From the NCBI GenBank assembly GCA_041658585.1, contig JBAZZX010000002.1, forward strand, positions 62,001-126,000: 64,000 nucleotides of DNA. The letters run 5' to 3'. The DNA comes from DYFC01 sp041658585 (GTDB lineage: Bacteria; Nitrospirota; Thermodesulfovibrionia; Thermodesulfovibrionales; SM23-35). The notes beneath the pieces are model-generated. The model was not told the origin of the DNA and searched no databases. It saw nothing but the letters and a program-made list of their open reading frames with translations. Every line of letters begins with the position of its first letter. The stretch's first letter is position 1. Positions 42,383-51,855 of the stretch are shown here, one piece after another. The translations under genes were made by a program, and so were the position numbers.

Positions 42383-43654
42383 TCAACTTATCCTCGCTCT
42401 AATACTCCAATGTTTCCAATAAGGGATAGCCTCGATCAAAAGGCTCTCCTTCTCGAATTTCGTTTCAGTATCAAGAGTGACAAGTAGTCCCTTTTTGAGT
42501 TTGTTCCTCTCAAGGAATTTGAAGAGCGTCTTAACGTCATCCCTTCCTATCTTTTCCTTGATCTTGATCTCCACGGGCAGAACAACCTTGTCATGGGCAT
42601 GGATGATGTCGATTTCCTCTTTCTGCGGGGTCTTCAAAAAGAACTTCGCATCAAGGCTGTTTACAAAGAACTGTTCGAGAACAGCGGGCAGCTCGGCCTG
42701 AGGGTTCAGTGCCAGTGTAAAGGCCGTATTGCAGGGATAGAGCCTTTTTACCTTCTTCTCGCTGGTAAGAAGATTCCGGGAATAGTTGTAAAGCTTCTGC
42801 AGGAACAGGGCATATTCAAGGTACGAGATGTAATTCGCAATAGTCCGCTGGTCAACGTTGAGGTCATTGCTCAGGTTCTTGTAATCAAGATAAAAGCCGG
42901 GTCGTGCGGCAGTGATGGTTAACAGTTTCATGAGCAACTCCGGAAGATCGAGCTTGAAGGTTTGCGGTATATCCACAAAGATGACCCTCTCAAGAAGACT
43001 TTCTTTTAGGTACTTCCTGAGCACAGGCTCGTCCATATCAAGGGCCTCGATAAAACCTCCGGTTTTCAGGAATACAGCCATATGCCTCTTCAGGTCTTTC
43101 TCGAAGATCTTTTCCCTGTGTTTGTCAATACTCACCTCCTTGAAATCAAGGTACTCCTCAAAATCCAGAGGCTTGATCATAAAATCAAAGAACCTCCCTG
43201 CCAGGCTTTCCCTCGTGCCCTGCCACATAGTTATCTGTGCCGAGCCTGTGAGAAAGATTTTCAATTTTGGATTTGCGTCGTAGAGGAGTTTTACCTTTGA
43301 AGGCCAGCCATCGAGTTTCTGTATCTCATCGAGGAAAATATAGATCTTCTTCTTTGAGATATCCTCCTGGAGCACGTCCGTCTCATACTGTTTGATGATC
43401 TCTTCGAGGTCATACCTCATTTCGTCGAACGAGAAATACATGATATTATAGGGCTTCACGTCTTTTCTGAGAAGTCCGTCGATGATCTGGTACATAAGGG
43501 TTGTCTTGCCGACCCTTCTTAACCCGGTGAACAGCACGATCTGACGCTTGTCTACATATGTGACGATCTCATCGAATATCTTTCTTTTTCTTCCGGTAAA
43601 CTCCGTGGATACATTTCCGGTCTTCCACCAGGGATTAAAGCTCTGTAAATCCAT
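42383..43654 (-). CDS. AAA_14/DUF4143 ATPase (third copy)
   Basis: 423 residues. Walker A FTGLRRVGKTTLMYQI near 38-53, Walker B IYIFLDEIQKLDGWP near 105-119, sensor KIFLTGSAQITMWQG, then a DUF4143 C-terminus ending KFFLKTPQKEEIDIIHAHDKVVLPVEIKIKEK with D...E-x-K. It is closest in style to archaeal-type ATPases of this family and distinct from the two at 14-17 kb. It lies upstream of the defence operon, separated by 400 bp. Role unknown. Confidence 0.87.
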   Translation of the reverse strand: MDLQSFNPWWKTGNVSTEFTGRKRKIFDEIVTYVDKRQIVLFTGLRRVGKTTLMYQIIDGLLRKDVKPYNIMYFSFDEMRYDLEEIIKQYETDVLQEDISKKKIYIFLDEIQKLDGWPSKVKLLYDANPKLKIFLTGSAQITMWQGTRESLAGRFFDFMIKPLDFEEYLDFKEVSIDKHREKIFEKDLKRHMAVFLKTGGFIEALDMDEPVLRKYLKESLLERVIFVDIPQTFKLDLPELLMKLLTITAARPGFYLDYKNLSNDLNVDQRTIANYISYLEYALFLQKLYNYSRNLLTSEKKVKRLYPCNTAFTLALNPQAELPAVLEQFFVNSLDAKFFLKTPQKEEIDIIHAHDKVVLPVEIKIKEKIGRDDVKTLFKFLERNKLKKGLLVTLDTETKFEKESLLIEAIPYWKHWSIRARIS

Positions 43655-43885
43655 TTACTCTCCCATGTTATTGAAGTTTAATTTCAATTACATTATATTG
43701 CTGCTGATAGATAATAGCAAGTGCGATTTGTAAACGATCCAAGGCAAGCCCGTGAGGGCCGGTCCGCCGGCCTTCCGGTTATGGAGGAATCACCGACAGT
43801 ATAGCGAAGCGGCAATTGAACTGTAAATTGGAACCGCCATATCTCAACCGCCATCCCTATCAATCATACATTCAGTGTCCGTATA

Positions 43886-44033
43886 TACTAAGGATTTCAT
43901 AAGAAGAGCTATACACCCTCACCCTTGCCCTCTCCCCTCAAGGGAGAGGGGACTTAAGAATCGCCCCTCCCTTGAGGGGAGGGGATAAAGGGGAGGGTGT
44001 TTAAATGTGTCCTTACTTATGAACTCCTTAGTA
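43886..44033. repeat. G/C-skewed palindromic element, family C, copy 2
   Basis: Outer termini TACTAAGGA...CATAAG and CTTATG...TCCTTAGTA are inverted repeats. Inner blocks ACACCCTC and GAGGGTGT enclose nested CTCCCC/GGGGAG stems. The centre (GACTTAAGAATCGCC) is the reverse complement of the one at 9084-9101. It ends 1 bp before the PagL-like stop and can serve as its terminator. The rest of 43655-43885 shows nothing I can identify. Confidence 0.75.
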
Positions 44034-44034
44034 A

Positions 44035-44625
44035 TTACATAAAAAACGATAAGCCTATGAGTATCTTGCTTGAGTTTAACGGTCCGTTGGGCTCAGCCGT
44101 ATTTGCATTTGAAATATGGTGGAAGCGGTAGTTGAAGTCTATGCTGGTGTTCTTCTTAATGAAATAATGCGAACCTAAGCCCGCCTGATATGTTCCGTTA
44201 AGTCTTCTCCCGAGTTCGGGGACATGAAGGTCCGTATAAACGAGTCCGCCGCCCCCGAAGATATACGGAACTATTTTCCCTAATGCGGTGAAATTCCAGC
44301 AGGCGAGAAAGGTGATCCCCACCATCGGGGTCGTCTCCGGACTGACGACATAGTTAACCGGCATTTCGATGAGCAGTTCGTGGCGCCCGCGATACCAGGA
44401 TTTACCGGCTTCTTCGGTTAAAAAGTAACCGTATCTCAATATAAAATCAACGGTTTGGATTTTTGTTTTGGTAGCGCCAAGCCCGGGGTGCGTGACGCCA
44501 TAACCTCCGAATAAGCTCCACTGGCTTTTCGCATTCAGGACCCCTTCAATTTCTTTGTCCTGAGCAAAGGCGGAACTAAAGAAGACCATTAAAAACAGCA
44601 AAGCAAAAATAAATCTATTCCTCAT
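44035..44625 (-). CDS. PagL-like outer-membrane lipid A deacylase
   Basis: 196 residues with a signal peptide (FALLFLMVFFSSAFA) and amphipathic beta-strands through to a C-terminal Phe/Met typical of outer-membrane barrels. Near the end YRFHHISNANTAEPNGPLNS has the H-x-S-N and PN-G pattern of PagL, whose catalytic His and Ser remove the 3-linked acyl chain from lipid A. Length (about 170-190) fits. It follows the lipid cluster after a DUF559-type miniature element and is on the same strand, but whether it belongs to that operon is unclear. Confidence 0.75.
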   Translation of the reverse strand: MRNRFIFALLFLMVFFSSAFAQDKEIEGVLNAKSQWSLFGGYGVTHPGLGATKTKIQTVDFILRYGYFLTEEAGKSWYRGRHELLIEMPVNYVVSPETTPMVGITFLACWNFTALGKIVPYIFGGGGLVYTDLHVPELGRRLNGTYQAGLGSHYFIKKNTSIDFNYRFHHISNANTAEPNGPLNSSKILIGLSFFM

Positions 44626-44725
44626 ATCAATAGTATACCGGTAGGCGCCATTCGGACGGCGGCCATTGTTTTATCTTTCCGACCTTCAAGCCAGTTTGAA
44701 CCGAAAGGATTAATAAGGAGTATTT

Positions 44726-44998
44726 GGTTCTTTCTCATTTTGTGCAGTTAATTACTTCCCCTCCCTTGAGGGGAGGGGATTGAGGGGAGGGTGTCCGATG
44801 AAGCCTCTCCCTTATTGCTTCAATAACTCCGCTGGTATTCGTCAACAACTCATTATCCCAAAAACGAATATAAGTTGATCTTTTTCTGGCGCCTTTTGCA
44901 AGGTGCGTTAACCCTTTTGCCATTGATTTAATCACCCTCTCCCAACCCTCTCCCCTCAAGGGAGAGGGACTTTACCCACTCAGTTTAAGAAGGAAGTA
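44726..44998. mobile_element. Miniature element with decayed DUF559 ORF, copy 1
   Basis: About 270 bp bounded by GTTCTTTCTCA-type inverted ends and flanked by AGTATTT (44719-44725 and 44995-45001). On the minus strand it holds a short frame with KRSTYIRFWDNELLTNTSGV and IEAIRERL, which is the C-terminal strand-helix of DUF559 (Vsr-like) endonucleases; the rest is gone. Outer CCCTCCCTT/AAGGGAGAGG blocks add hairpins. The second copy, nearly identical, is at 59785-60052 in the same orientation. It follows immediately after the AMP-ligase stop. Confidence 0.78.
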
Positions 44999-45001
44999 TT
45001 T

Positions 45002-46432
45002 TCATCGCTTAATTTTTCCGCTTGGCGTTTTGGGTATGCGGTCCGTGCATTCGAATTCTTTCGGAACTTTATATTTTGCCAGCCTCCGATAACAAAATCG
45101 CCTCAAATCCTCCAGATCAACCTCCCCTGCCGTTCCTTCCTTTAAAACAATTCTTGCCAAGGGCAACCAGCCGTATACCGGATGCGCGGCGCCATAAACT
45201 ACGGACTCTGCGACGACGGGATACTGATTGATTACCGCTTCCACTTCATCAGGGAATATCTTCATCCCTAAAAAATTAATAACGTTTTTCCTGCGCCCGA
45301 CAATGGTCAGGCATCCGTCTTCATCAACCTTTCCAAAATCTCCGGTCTTGAACCAGCCGTCCTCCAGAATACTTTGACGGTTTTGCCACGGCGAGAAATA
45401 GGCTTCGAGCAGCCCTTTACCCTTGATGTATATCTCGCCGACCCCCTCTTTATCCTTATCGGAGATAGCGACCTCATAGTCGGGCAATGCTCTGCCTACG
45501 GCGCCCCGTTTACTCTTATCGGCGGAAAGATTGATAAAAGGCAACCCCACCTCGATAATTCCGTAAGCTTCAGTCAATTCAAAACCGAACTTTGCAAAAA
45601 AGCCGTCAGCGATAGTATCGGTAAGTTTTATGGCGGTTGAAACAGCCAGGCGGACATTATTCAGGGATTCCGGAGACAGCAGTTCCGAGTGCGTCAATAC
45701 GCTGTAATGGAAAGGCGAGGCATAGATAAAAGTACCCTTTTGCTTCGTTATTCCTTCTATAAGGGATTCCGGGAAATAACGACTGCAAAGGACTATGGTT
45801 GCCGCGCGGCGAAGGAAAAGAAGAATGGACACTACAAAATGAAAACTCATTGAAAGGACCCACAGGATTGTGTCCGCTGATGTTATTCTCAGGCCTTTAT
45901 CCGCCGCCCCGGTCCTTTCAATAATTCCCTCATGAGATAAAACGACTCCTTTGCTTGCGCCCGTTGTGCCTGAACTGAAGCGGATGAACGCCGGATTGAT
46001 TTCGTAATATTCTTTGCACGGCTTTTCTTTTACGTCTCTTTTTTGAATATAATACCCGGCCTTTTGAAACCCTTTTGATTGAAGGCTGCGGGCGTCGTCA
46101 AGGCCGTATAATCCTTTCGCGAATATCAATATGTCCACGGCAATTCTGTCGAGAATAGTCTTGATTTCATCAGGACTCTGTTCCTGCGAAACAGGGACAA
46201 CTACTGCGGATAAAGATAAAACAGCCAGACTTATAGTTATATAGTCAATGCCGTCCTCAAGGAGAATTCCGACCCGGTGGAACGGTCTTACGCCGTTTTC
46301 ATGGAGAGCGGCGGCAATGCCGTCCGCAGAGGAAATCAGTTGCCCGTAAGAAAGCTCGCAGTCTCCGTCAACAACTGCGGTCTTGCCGGCAAACCCCTCG
46401 GTTTCCTGTTTAATTATCCGATAAACATTCAT
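45002..46432 (-). CDS. AMP-forming acyl/aryl-CoA (or ACP) ligase
   Basis: 476 residues of the ANL superfamily. Core motif FIRFSSGTTGASKGVVLSHEG (near 150-170), TEAYGIIEVGLP (A5, near 290), GWFKTGDFGKVDEDGCLTIVGRRKNVINF (A7/A8) and the C-terminal PKTPSGKIKR with the catalytic Lys. It activates a carboxylic acid as adenylate and loads CoA or an ACP phosphopantetheine. In aryl-polyene clusters the equivalent enzyme loads the starter unit. The protein ends shortly after the catalytic Lys and a miniature element starts right behind the stop. Substrate unknown. Confidence 0.9.
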   Translation of the reverse strand: MNVYRIIKQETEGFAGKTAVVDGDCELSYGQLISSADGIAAALHENGVRPFHRVGILLEDGIDYITISLAVLSLSAVVVPVSQEQSPDEIKTILDRIAVDILIFAKGLYGLDDARSLQSKGFQKAGYYIQKRDVKEKPCKEYYEINPAFIRFSSGTTGASKGVVLSHEGIIERTGAADKGLRITSADTILWVLSMSFHFVVSILLFLRRAATIVLCSRYFPESLIEGITKQKGTFIYASPFHYSVLTHSELLSPESLNNVRLAVSTAIKLTDTIADGFFAKFGFELTEAYGIIEVGLPFINLSADKSKRGAVGRALPDYEVAISDKDKEGVGEIYIKGKGLLEAYFSPWQNRQSILEDGWFKTGDFGKVDEDGCLTIVGRRKNVINFLGMKIFPDEVEAVINQYPVVAESVVYGAAHPVYGWLPLARIVLKEGTAGEVDLEDLRRFCYRRLAKYKVPKEFECTDRIPKTPSGKIKR

Positions 46433-46443
46433 ATTATGCTTCC

Positions 46444-47931
46444 TTATCTGTAATCCTTGTAAATATTGCGCAAAGCGAAAATATATTTTGTGCCGTAATG
46501 GATTGCTCTGAGGATTTCCTTAAAAGGAACCCGTACCTTATTCACCCGCAAGGGATTTGCGCTCCATGCAATTCTGTAGAGACGCGAGAAATGAGCATAA
46601 AACCTGTTCATACCGAGCCTGGTCGGCAACAGAGTATGCATACAATCATAAAACAGATATGGGTCTTTACAAATAAATGCTTCTCTATATTGGTGCCATA
46701 ATTCAGTCCCCGGCGAAGGAGAAAACACGGTAAAAGACACCTCGGCAGGGCTTATACTTCTGACCACTTTATGTAATTTCTTAAAATCCTCATCGGTAAA
46801 ATCCGGGTTAACCATAAGGCTTGCATGGAGGGTTATCCCGATTTCCCGGAGGAGAGCTATTGCCTTCATGTTGGTCTCTTTTGAAGTATGCTTATTGTAT
46901 CCTTTCAGTTGTGAGTCGTCCATCGCCTCGATGCCGACATACAATATAGCAAGCCCGGCCTTTTTCCAGAGACGGAACAGGTCGGGATGCTTTGTGATCG
47001 TATCGGCCCTGGCCCAGCTCACATATTTCTTTTTTATTCCTCTCTGTATGAGCAAGTTTGCGACTTCGGTCATCCTTTTCTCATTCAAAAAGGTTTCGTC
47101 ATCGACAAAATAAATATGATCCTCCCGAATATTTTCAATTTCATTTACGACGTCTTCGGGCTCACGCTCAAAATATTTTCTTCTCATTATAAAGTGCACT
47201 ACACAAAACGAACAGTTGAACTTGCATCCGTAAGATGTTCGCACGCTCGCAATGTTCGGAAACATGGTGTCAAGTTTGTTTTCAGGAGCCGACGTCCAGA
47301 CGGAGAAATAACGCGACCTCCGGACTATATCCCTGCGGGGGAGTGGTATATCTTTTATATCGGGAAATTCGGGCGGCAACTCCCCGGCCTTCCCGGCAAA
47401 ATCAGGGTCCATTGGAGAAAGCGAAACCTGTCCGAAAGAAAGAGGCAGTCCCGCTTTGAACCTTCTTATTATCTCCTTAAAGGCAGTGCCACCTTCACCG
47501 CGGACGATAATGTCAATATCATCCAAGGCATAGTCCGCGGGGGCGATAGTTGCATGAATTCCGCCAACGACGACGAGGACGGAAGGGTCAAGTGTTTTAA
47601 CGGTATGCGCTAATTCCTTGATCTGCGACGCGTTAGTGCTATATCCTGTAAATCCGACGATATGGGGCTTCATTCCCCGAAATTGTTCATGAAAAACTTT
47701 CGCGGGCTGTTCTTCTATGGACAAATCGCAGATGGCTACAACATCTTCATCCGGGACCGCTCCGGCGACGATCTCCAATTCCAGCGGTTCAAGATTCAAA
47801 AAATATTTCAGCCTTTTGGCCGAAAGAAGATAAGGCTGCGGCTTGACAAGGAGTACCCTCAGAGGCCCGTCGCTTTTTGCATAATCAGATTTTATTATTA
47901 CTCTCGTATTGCCGTTCTTTGAAGCGGACAT
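46444..47931 (-). CDS. B12-binding radical SAM enzyme 1
   Basis: 495 residues. N-terminal cobalamin-binding-type Rossmann domain (about 25-190: LRVLLVKPQPYLL, IVGFTGYSTNASQI, LVVVGGIHATIAPADY), then the radical SAM core with CKFNCSFC (CxxxCxxC, near 240), HIYFVDDETFLNEKR and GIEAMDDSQLKGYNK, and a C-terminal region. GGAGG precedes the ATG at 47931, which lies inside the end of the FAD gene (34-nt overlap). Such enzymes catalyse methylations, cyclisations or bond formations on unactivated carbons. Here the lipid or polyene chain is the probable substrate. Which reaction cannot be read from the sequence. Confidence 0.92.
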   Translation of the reverse strand: MSASKNGNTRVIIKSDYAKSDGPLRVLLVKPQPYLLSAKRLKYFLNLEPLELEIVAGAVPDEDVVAICDLSIEEQPAKVFHEQFRGMKPHIVGFTGYSTNASQIKELAHTVKTLDPSVLVVVGGIHATIAPADYALDDIDIIVRGEGGTAFKEIIRRFKAGLPLSFGQVSLSPMDPDFAGKAGELPPEFPDIKDIPLPRRDIVRRSRYFSVWTSAPENKLDTMFPNIASVRTSYGCKFNCSFCVVHFIMRRKYFEREPEDVVNEIENIREDHIYFVDDETFLNEKRMTEVANLLIQRGIKKKYVSWARADTITKHPDLFRLWKKAGLAILYVGIEAMDDSQLKGYNKHTSKETNMKAIALLREIGITLHASLMVNPDFTDEDFKKLHKVVRSISPAEVSFTVFSPSPGTELWHQYREAFICKDPYLFYDCMHTLLPTRLGMNRFYAHFSRLYRIAWSANPLRVNKVRVPFKEILRAIHYGTKYIFALRNIYKDYR

Positions 47932-49169
47932 TCTGCCTCCATGTTTTTATCATTTCCCGATATTGAACGATTGCCTTCTTTGACCATTGAAGCCGCTCCC
48001 ATGCCGGCCTGCTCGCCTAATGCAATACAGGCCCCCATTACCCTTGTCGAGCCGAGCGCCCCGGATGAAACGGAGATACAGCGGCCCGCGCAGAAGAGAT
48101 TGGCAATATCTTTGACCTTCAGGCAGCGAAACGGGATTTCATAGTAATCGCCATGCTTAATATACTTATATATTGTTCCCTTATTTTTATCCCAGATTTC
48201 TATTGGCCATGAATTCTTCACAACACCGTCATGAAATTTCCTGGCGTTAAGAACATCTTCTTCCGTAAGGGTATACTCTCCGGATACCCTCCTGCCTTCT
48301 CTGTCCATAACATGGCTGGAAGAGCCGGCGATATAGGAGTCCCTGAATGAAGGCAGTATATTTTTCAGATAATCGTGCACCGCTACGGCATCCTTTCTTG
48401 CGCTCCGTTCACGTTCGGTCCCGTCAATGCCATCAATACTCATTTTACAATATCCTTCATCAGGCGCATCGCCGGGAGTAAAGGTAGTAAACCGCAAACA
48501 GGGGGACAATATTTTTTCCCTTACGGCAGCGGCCAAATAATAAGGCACTTTGATTGAAAGGGTGTCGTCCGCGTCTTTCAAACCTTTCAAGAGAATAGTA
48601 TACCCGGCCAGTTGAAGTTTTTCGGAAGAGGATAATTCAAAGGAAGCTCCGGCCATTGCCGAAATGTCGCCGTTCCCGGAGCAATCAATAACCGCTTTTG
48701 GAAAAATATCGCGTCCGGACCCTAAATGGTCGACTATTACTTTAATTATCATCCCGTCTTTCTTTTCGACTGAAATTGCCTTTGTATTGTAATGAACGGA
48801 CAGTTTCGGTTCCTTCCCGCATAAGGAAGTAAAAACGGACCGGAGATCCTCTCTGGAATAGGGCAGAACATAGACCTGTCCTATTTTTCTTATCGTCCTA
48901 TGAGGAGATATATCGCATAACAGAGCGACTATTTCACGAACAATCCCATGGTTCAGCGTTTCGGCCGGCAAGGTATCGCCGTTCAGGTATAAACCGCAGA
49001 TAAAATGTAACAACCCGAAATAACCTGCTCCGCCCAAAACATTTTCTTTTTCTATCAATACGGTATCCGCCCCTCCGCGCGCCGCCGCTAAAGCAGCGGC
49101 TGTTCCGGAAACGCCTCCGCCTGCAACAAGAATATCACAGATAATCTTCTCTTTACTTGCCGCCTTCAT
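47898..49169 (-). CDS. FAD-dependent oxidoreductase (FAD_oxidored type)
   Basis: 423 residues. Dinucleotide-binding ILVAGGGVSGTAAALAAARGG (10-30) with a following Glu at the end of strand 2 (VLIEKENVLGGAG), a second FAD block AVIDCSGNGDISAMAG (near 175) and a C-terminal FAD closing motif (LFCAGRCISVSSGALGSTRVMG). It resembles tri-carballylate/fumarate-reductase-like or thiazole-type flavoproteins. Desaturation or reduction of the acyl chain is a guess. Start overlaps the condensation-type gene as ATGA and it overlaps radical SAM 1 by 34 nt. Confidence 0.87.
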   Translation of the reverse strand: MKAASKEKIICDILVAGGGVSGTAAALAAARGGADTVLIEKENVLGGAGYFGLLHFICGLYLNGDTLPAETLNHGIVREIVALLCDISPHRTIRKIGQVYVLPYSREDLRSVFTSLCGKEPKLSVHYNTKAISVEKKDGMIIKVIVDHLGSGRDIFPKAVIDCSGNGDISAMAGASFELSSSEKLQLAGYTILLKGLKDADDTLSIKVPYYLAAAVREKILSPCLRFTTFTPGDAPDEGYCKMSIDGIDGTERERSARKDAVAVHDYLKNILPSFRDSYIAGSSSHVMDREGRRVSGEYTLTEEDVLNARKFHDGVVKNSWPIEIWDKNKGTIYKYIKHGDYYEIPFRCLKVKDIANLFCAGRCISVSSGALGSTRVMGACIALGEQAGMGAASMVKEGNRSISGNDKNMEAECPLQRTAIRE

Positions 49170-50497
49170 AATCCGCTTCTCAAACTATTTTCCAACGCAA
49201 GAATCTCATCATCAGATACCAATCCGTCTAACCATGAGATGACCGCGTTCAGTTGACCGTTGAAAGAGTTGAAAAAAATTCCTATTCCCGGAGGCGTCGG
49301 CACGCAGGGCATATGAAATATATTGTTTATTTTTGCTCCCATAAACTCGGGATACTGATAAGAACATTTGCCTATATGAGAGAAATAAAACGACGCGAAT
49401 TTTCCGCCAAACGGCAAAAGGAAAATTTTCCTTAATAAAAACAGGGGCGCAATACGAAGCAGCAGGGAAGCCTTTAAAAGATTTTTTGGAAGGGATGATT
49501 GCACCTGCTCATACATCTGACTTTTAATTTCATTTATCAATGCTTGTTTGTCATTCAGCATATCGACATGAATCTGAAACAGAAACATGGAAGCATAATT
49601 GAAAAATAATTCCTGTTTGATATCCTGAGAAGACCGCATATCCACCGAAACCGGAATGATATAACTGTCGGCAGACAAACCCCTGCTTTCAAAAAGTCCA
49701 TGCATCGCCCGTATCGCAACAGACAATAAATAAGGCATCACCATTAAATATCCCGCCTCTTCATAGGCGTTTTCATAAATTTCACAGGTTTTCTGACGGT
49801 CAAAGCCGATCAGACTGAACTTGAAGCCTTTCTTTGCTTCACAATGTTGTGTTACAGGCAGAGCTCTCAGGGAGGTTTTGGAGAGAGCGATTATTTTACG
49901 ATTAACATTTTTACCGGCATAAAATTTATCCGCCCATTGGGACAACTCTGCAGAGGCGGTCAATCGGACATCCCCGATATGGGAATTGCAATCCCCGGTT
50001 AGATACTGCTGAAACAGGTGCGCAAACGATTCGGCGCCCCTGGCGTCAAACAGACGATGATCGAATGTCATGGCAAAATAGCTTTCTCCGCTGTTCGTAT
50101 TCAGGAGATGAAACGCCGAATGCTCATTTTCATTTTTAAATGGCGTATTGACCCATTCTTCCATCAAAGACCATGCATTCCCATGTAGCGGGGAGTTTTC
50201 CAAACGCCGGCTATTGAAATTCAGGCTATTCCCCTTGTCCTTTTTGGGGACTTGCCAGTAGGGCGCCAGATTATAATCGCGGGCCACTCTGCCATCTAAC
50301 ACGGGAAACTCTTTTATAAAGCGGCACAGGCAACTTTGAACGGTTTCCGGGTCAACCGTAGAATCCAGCTTAAAAACAAGCTGGAAAATATTCCCGGCAC
50401 AGGTCGTTCTTTTTAAAATATAATCGACAACTCCCATCACCCAGTCAAAACCCGAAAGATAACGTTTTTTTGAGGACGATGGTATAGCAAACCTCAT
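49166..50497 (-). CDS. Condensation-domain-like acyltransferase
   Basis: 443 residues. AMTFDHRLFDARGAESF (near 135-150) is an H-x-x-x-D variant of the HHxxxDG active site of the chloramphenicol acetyltransferase/condensation/PapA superfamily. The N-terminal block (IKEFPVLDGRVARDY) and the C-terminal VPTPPGIGIFFNSFNGQLNAVISW, corresponding to the DFGWG-side latch, support the fold. It probably joins the ACP-bound chain to an alcohol or amine, releasing an ester or amide. The gene sits between an ACP (2 nt after its stop) and the FAD gene. Confidence 0.82.
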   Translation of the reverse strand: MRFAIPSSSKKRYLSGFDWVMGVVDYILKRTTCAGNIFQLVFKLDSTVDPETVQSCLCRFIKEFPVLDGRVARDYNLAPYWQVPKKDKGNSLNFNSRRLENSPLHGNAWSLMEEWVNTPFKNENEHSAFHLLNTNSGESYFAMTFDHRLFDARGAESFAHLFQQYLTGDCNSHIGDVRLTASAELSQWADKFYAGKNVNRKIIALSKTSLRALPVTQHCEAKKGFKFSLIGFDRQKTCEIYENAYEEAGYLMVMPYLLSVAIRAMHGLFESRGLSADSYIIPVSVDMRSSQDIKQELFFNYASMFLFQIHVDMLNDKQALINEIKSQMYEQVQSSLPKNLLKASLLLRIAPLFLLRKIFLLPFGGKFASFYFSHIGKCSYQYPEFMGAKINNIFHMPCVPTPPGIGIFFNSFNGQLNAVISWLDGLVSDDEILALENSLRSGL

Positions 50498-50499
50498 AA

Positions 50500-50742
50500 T
50501 TAGAGTTTTTTACCGATAAAAGAGGCCAGGGAATTAATCGTCTCAAAATCTTTCTTTGTCAAATCCGTTTCGATCAGCCGTAGTTTAAACGTCTTCTCTA
50601 TGAAAACCAGTATCTCAACAAAACCGAGGGAATCAATGCCTAATTCATGAAAAGGCACATCCGCTTTAATTGAGGATTCGGCCTTGGACGTTATAGCGGC
50701 GATGCCCTTTATTAACTTATTCTCGATATCTTTTACGGTCAT
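50500..50742 (-). CDS. Acyl carrier protein 1
   Basis: 80 residues, acidic, four-helix ACP size. The phosphopantetheine Ser is in LGIDSLGFVEILVFIEKTF (near 39). It follows a KS-like gene and precedes the condensation-type enzyme. It probably carries the growing chain or the final product for transfer. A 33-bp gap to the upstream gene contains no obvious promoter, so it is in the same operon. Confidence 0.93.
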   Translation of the reverse strand: MTVKDIENKLIKGIAAITSKAESSIKADVPFHELGIDSLGFVEILVFIEKTFKLRLIETDLTKKDFETINSLASFIGKKL

Positions 50743-50775
50743 ATATGAATAAACCTGAACATTTTATATTGTTTT

Positions 50776-51855
50776 TCAAGAAGCCGGCTCTTTATATTTT
50801 TTAAGATAGATAGCCGCTTTTTCGCCATGACAATTATATCGAATGCACCGTATTAATTCAACATTTGAATGCCCGGTATCATTGAGAAGATGAATGCCGC
50901 GCGGGTTTTCAGCGACAGGATTAGCATAGCACGTTTGATTCTTCAGAGTCAGCGCTCCGGCCGCACAATTAAAGGCGCTTCCGATCATCATGCTGCCGAA
51001 TAAGGGTGAATAAGCCGCCGCCGGAATATCGGGAGAGAGTGAAGGGATATACACGGACTCGTCGGGAAGCAAACCGTCGGTATCAATGATATTTAAATCC
51101 GCAGGCATATGCCCGTCAGGGTCTTTTCCAAAGCGGATATTCTCAACCGCACAGAAAACATTTCGCGAATCCCTTTTACTTACGAGAAAAAAAGCCGCGC
51201 CTTCTCCGGGGACCTGAAAGGTCGGCTCAAAATGAAAAGGTTTTATTCTGCCGTCATGCGCCTGTATCAGCTTGCAATTGTAAACATATTCGAGTACGGC
51301 GCCGCATTGATCAACCGCGCCTGCGAGGACATAATCACAGCGTTCTTCGTTTATCCATGCCTGAGCTAACTGCAAGGCATATTGGAAAGAAAAATAAAAC
51401 TGTGTTACCGTCAGGGTCGGGCCATGAATGTCTAAAGCGGAAGATATATATGAACAAGCGGCGTTATGGACCGAATTGGAAAAAACGGTCGGAGAAACAT
51501 TGGCCTCGCCAAAGTCAAGGATGTCATCAAGAAATTTGAAGGTTGTTGCATGTGCTCCAAAAGCCGACGCCACAATAATTCCGATCCGTTCCTTATTGAT
51601 GTTTTTTATACCGCTGCTTTCTATCGCGTCTGCTGCAGCCAGGACTGCCATCCTGCTCAACTTATCCGAACGCCGCATCTTTTTCAGAATTGCCCTGTCG
51701 GTTAACGTTTCCGGATCAACCCGGTAAACGGAATATTTTTTGTCCGTGGGGCCGGATACTTCCGATGGTTTCCTCCATCCGCTTTTCAATGAGTCTTCAA
51801 AACAATCAATACCCCTGCCCCCGGTGAAGATAATGCCCATCCCAAGAATATTCAT
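50776..51855 (-). CDS. Ketosynthase-like chain-length factor (no nucleophile Cys)
   Basis: 359 residues with thiolase-fold landmarks of a ketosynthase (ESSGIKNINKERIGIIVASAFG, VFSNSVHNAACSYISSAL, VPGEGAAFFLVSK). At the nucleophile position GPTLTVTQFYFSFQ has Tyr154 instead of Cys, and the HGTGT and GHxxGA histidines are missing. This is the pattern of KS-beta/chain-length factors, which pair with an active KS. The start overlaps the active KS gene at 51852 as ATGA, so a heterodimer with it is expected, as for ApeC-ApeO-type pairs in aryl-polyene synthesis. Confidence 0.85.
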   Translation of the reverse strand: MNILGMGIIFTGGRGIDCFEDSLKSGWRKPSEVSGPTDKKYSVYRVDPETLTDRAILKKMRRSDKLSRMAVLAAADAIESSGIKNINKERIGIIVASAFGAHATTFKFLDDILDFGEANVSPTVFSNSVHNAACSYISSALDIHGPTLTVTQFYFSFQYALQLAQAWINEERCDYVLAGAVDQCGAVLEYVYNCKLIQAHDGRIKPFHFEPTFQVPGEGAAFFLVSKRDSRNVFCAVENIRFGKDPDGHMPADLNIIDTDGLLPDESVYIPSLSPDIPAAAYSPLFGSMMIGSAFNCAAGALTLKNQTCYANPVAENPRGIHLLNDTGHSNVELIRCIRYNCHGEKAAIYLKKYKEPAS

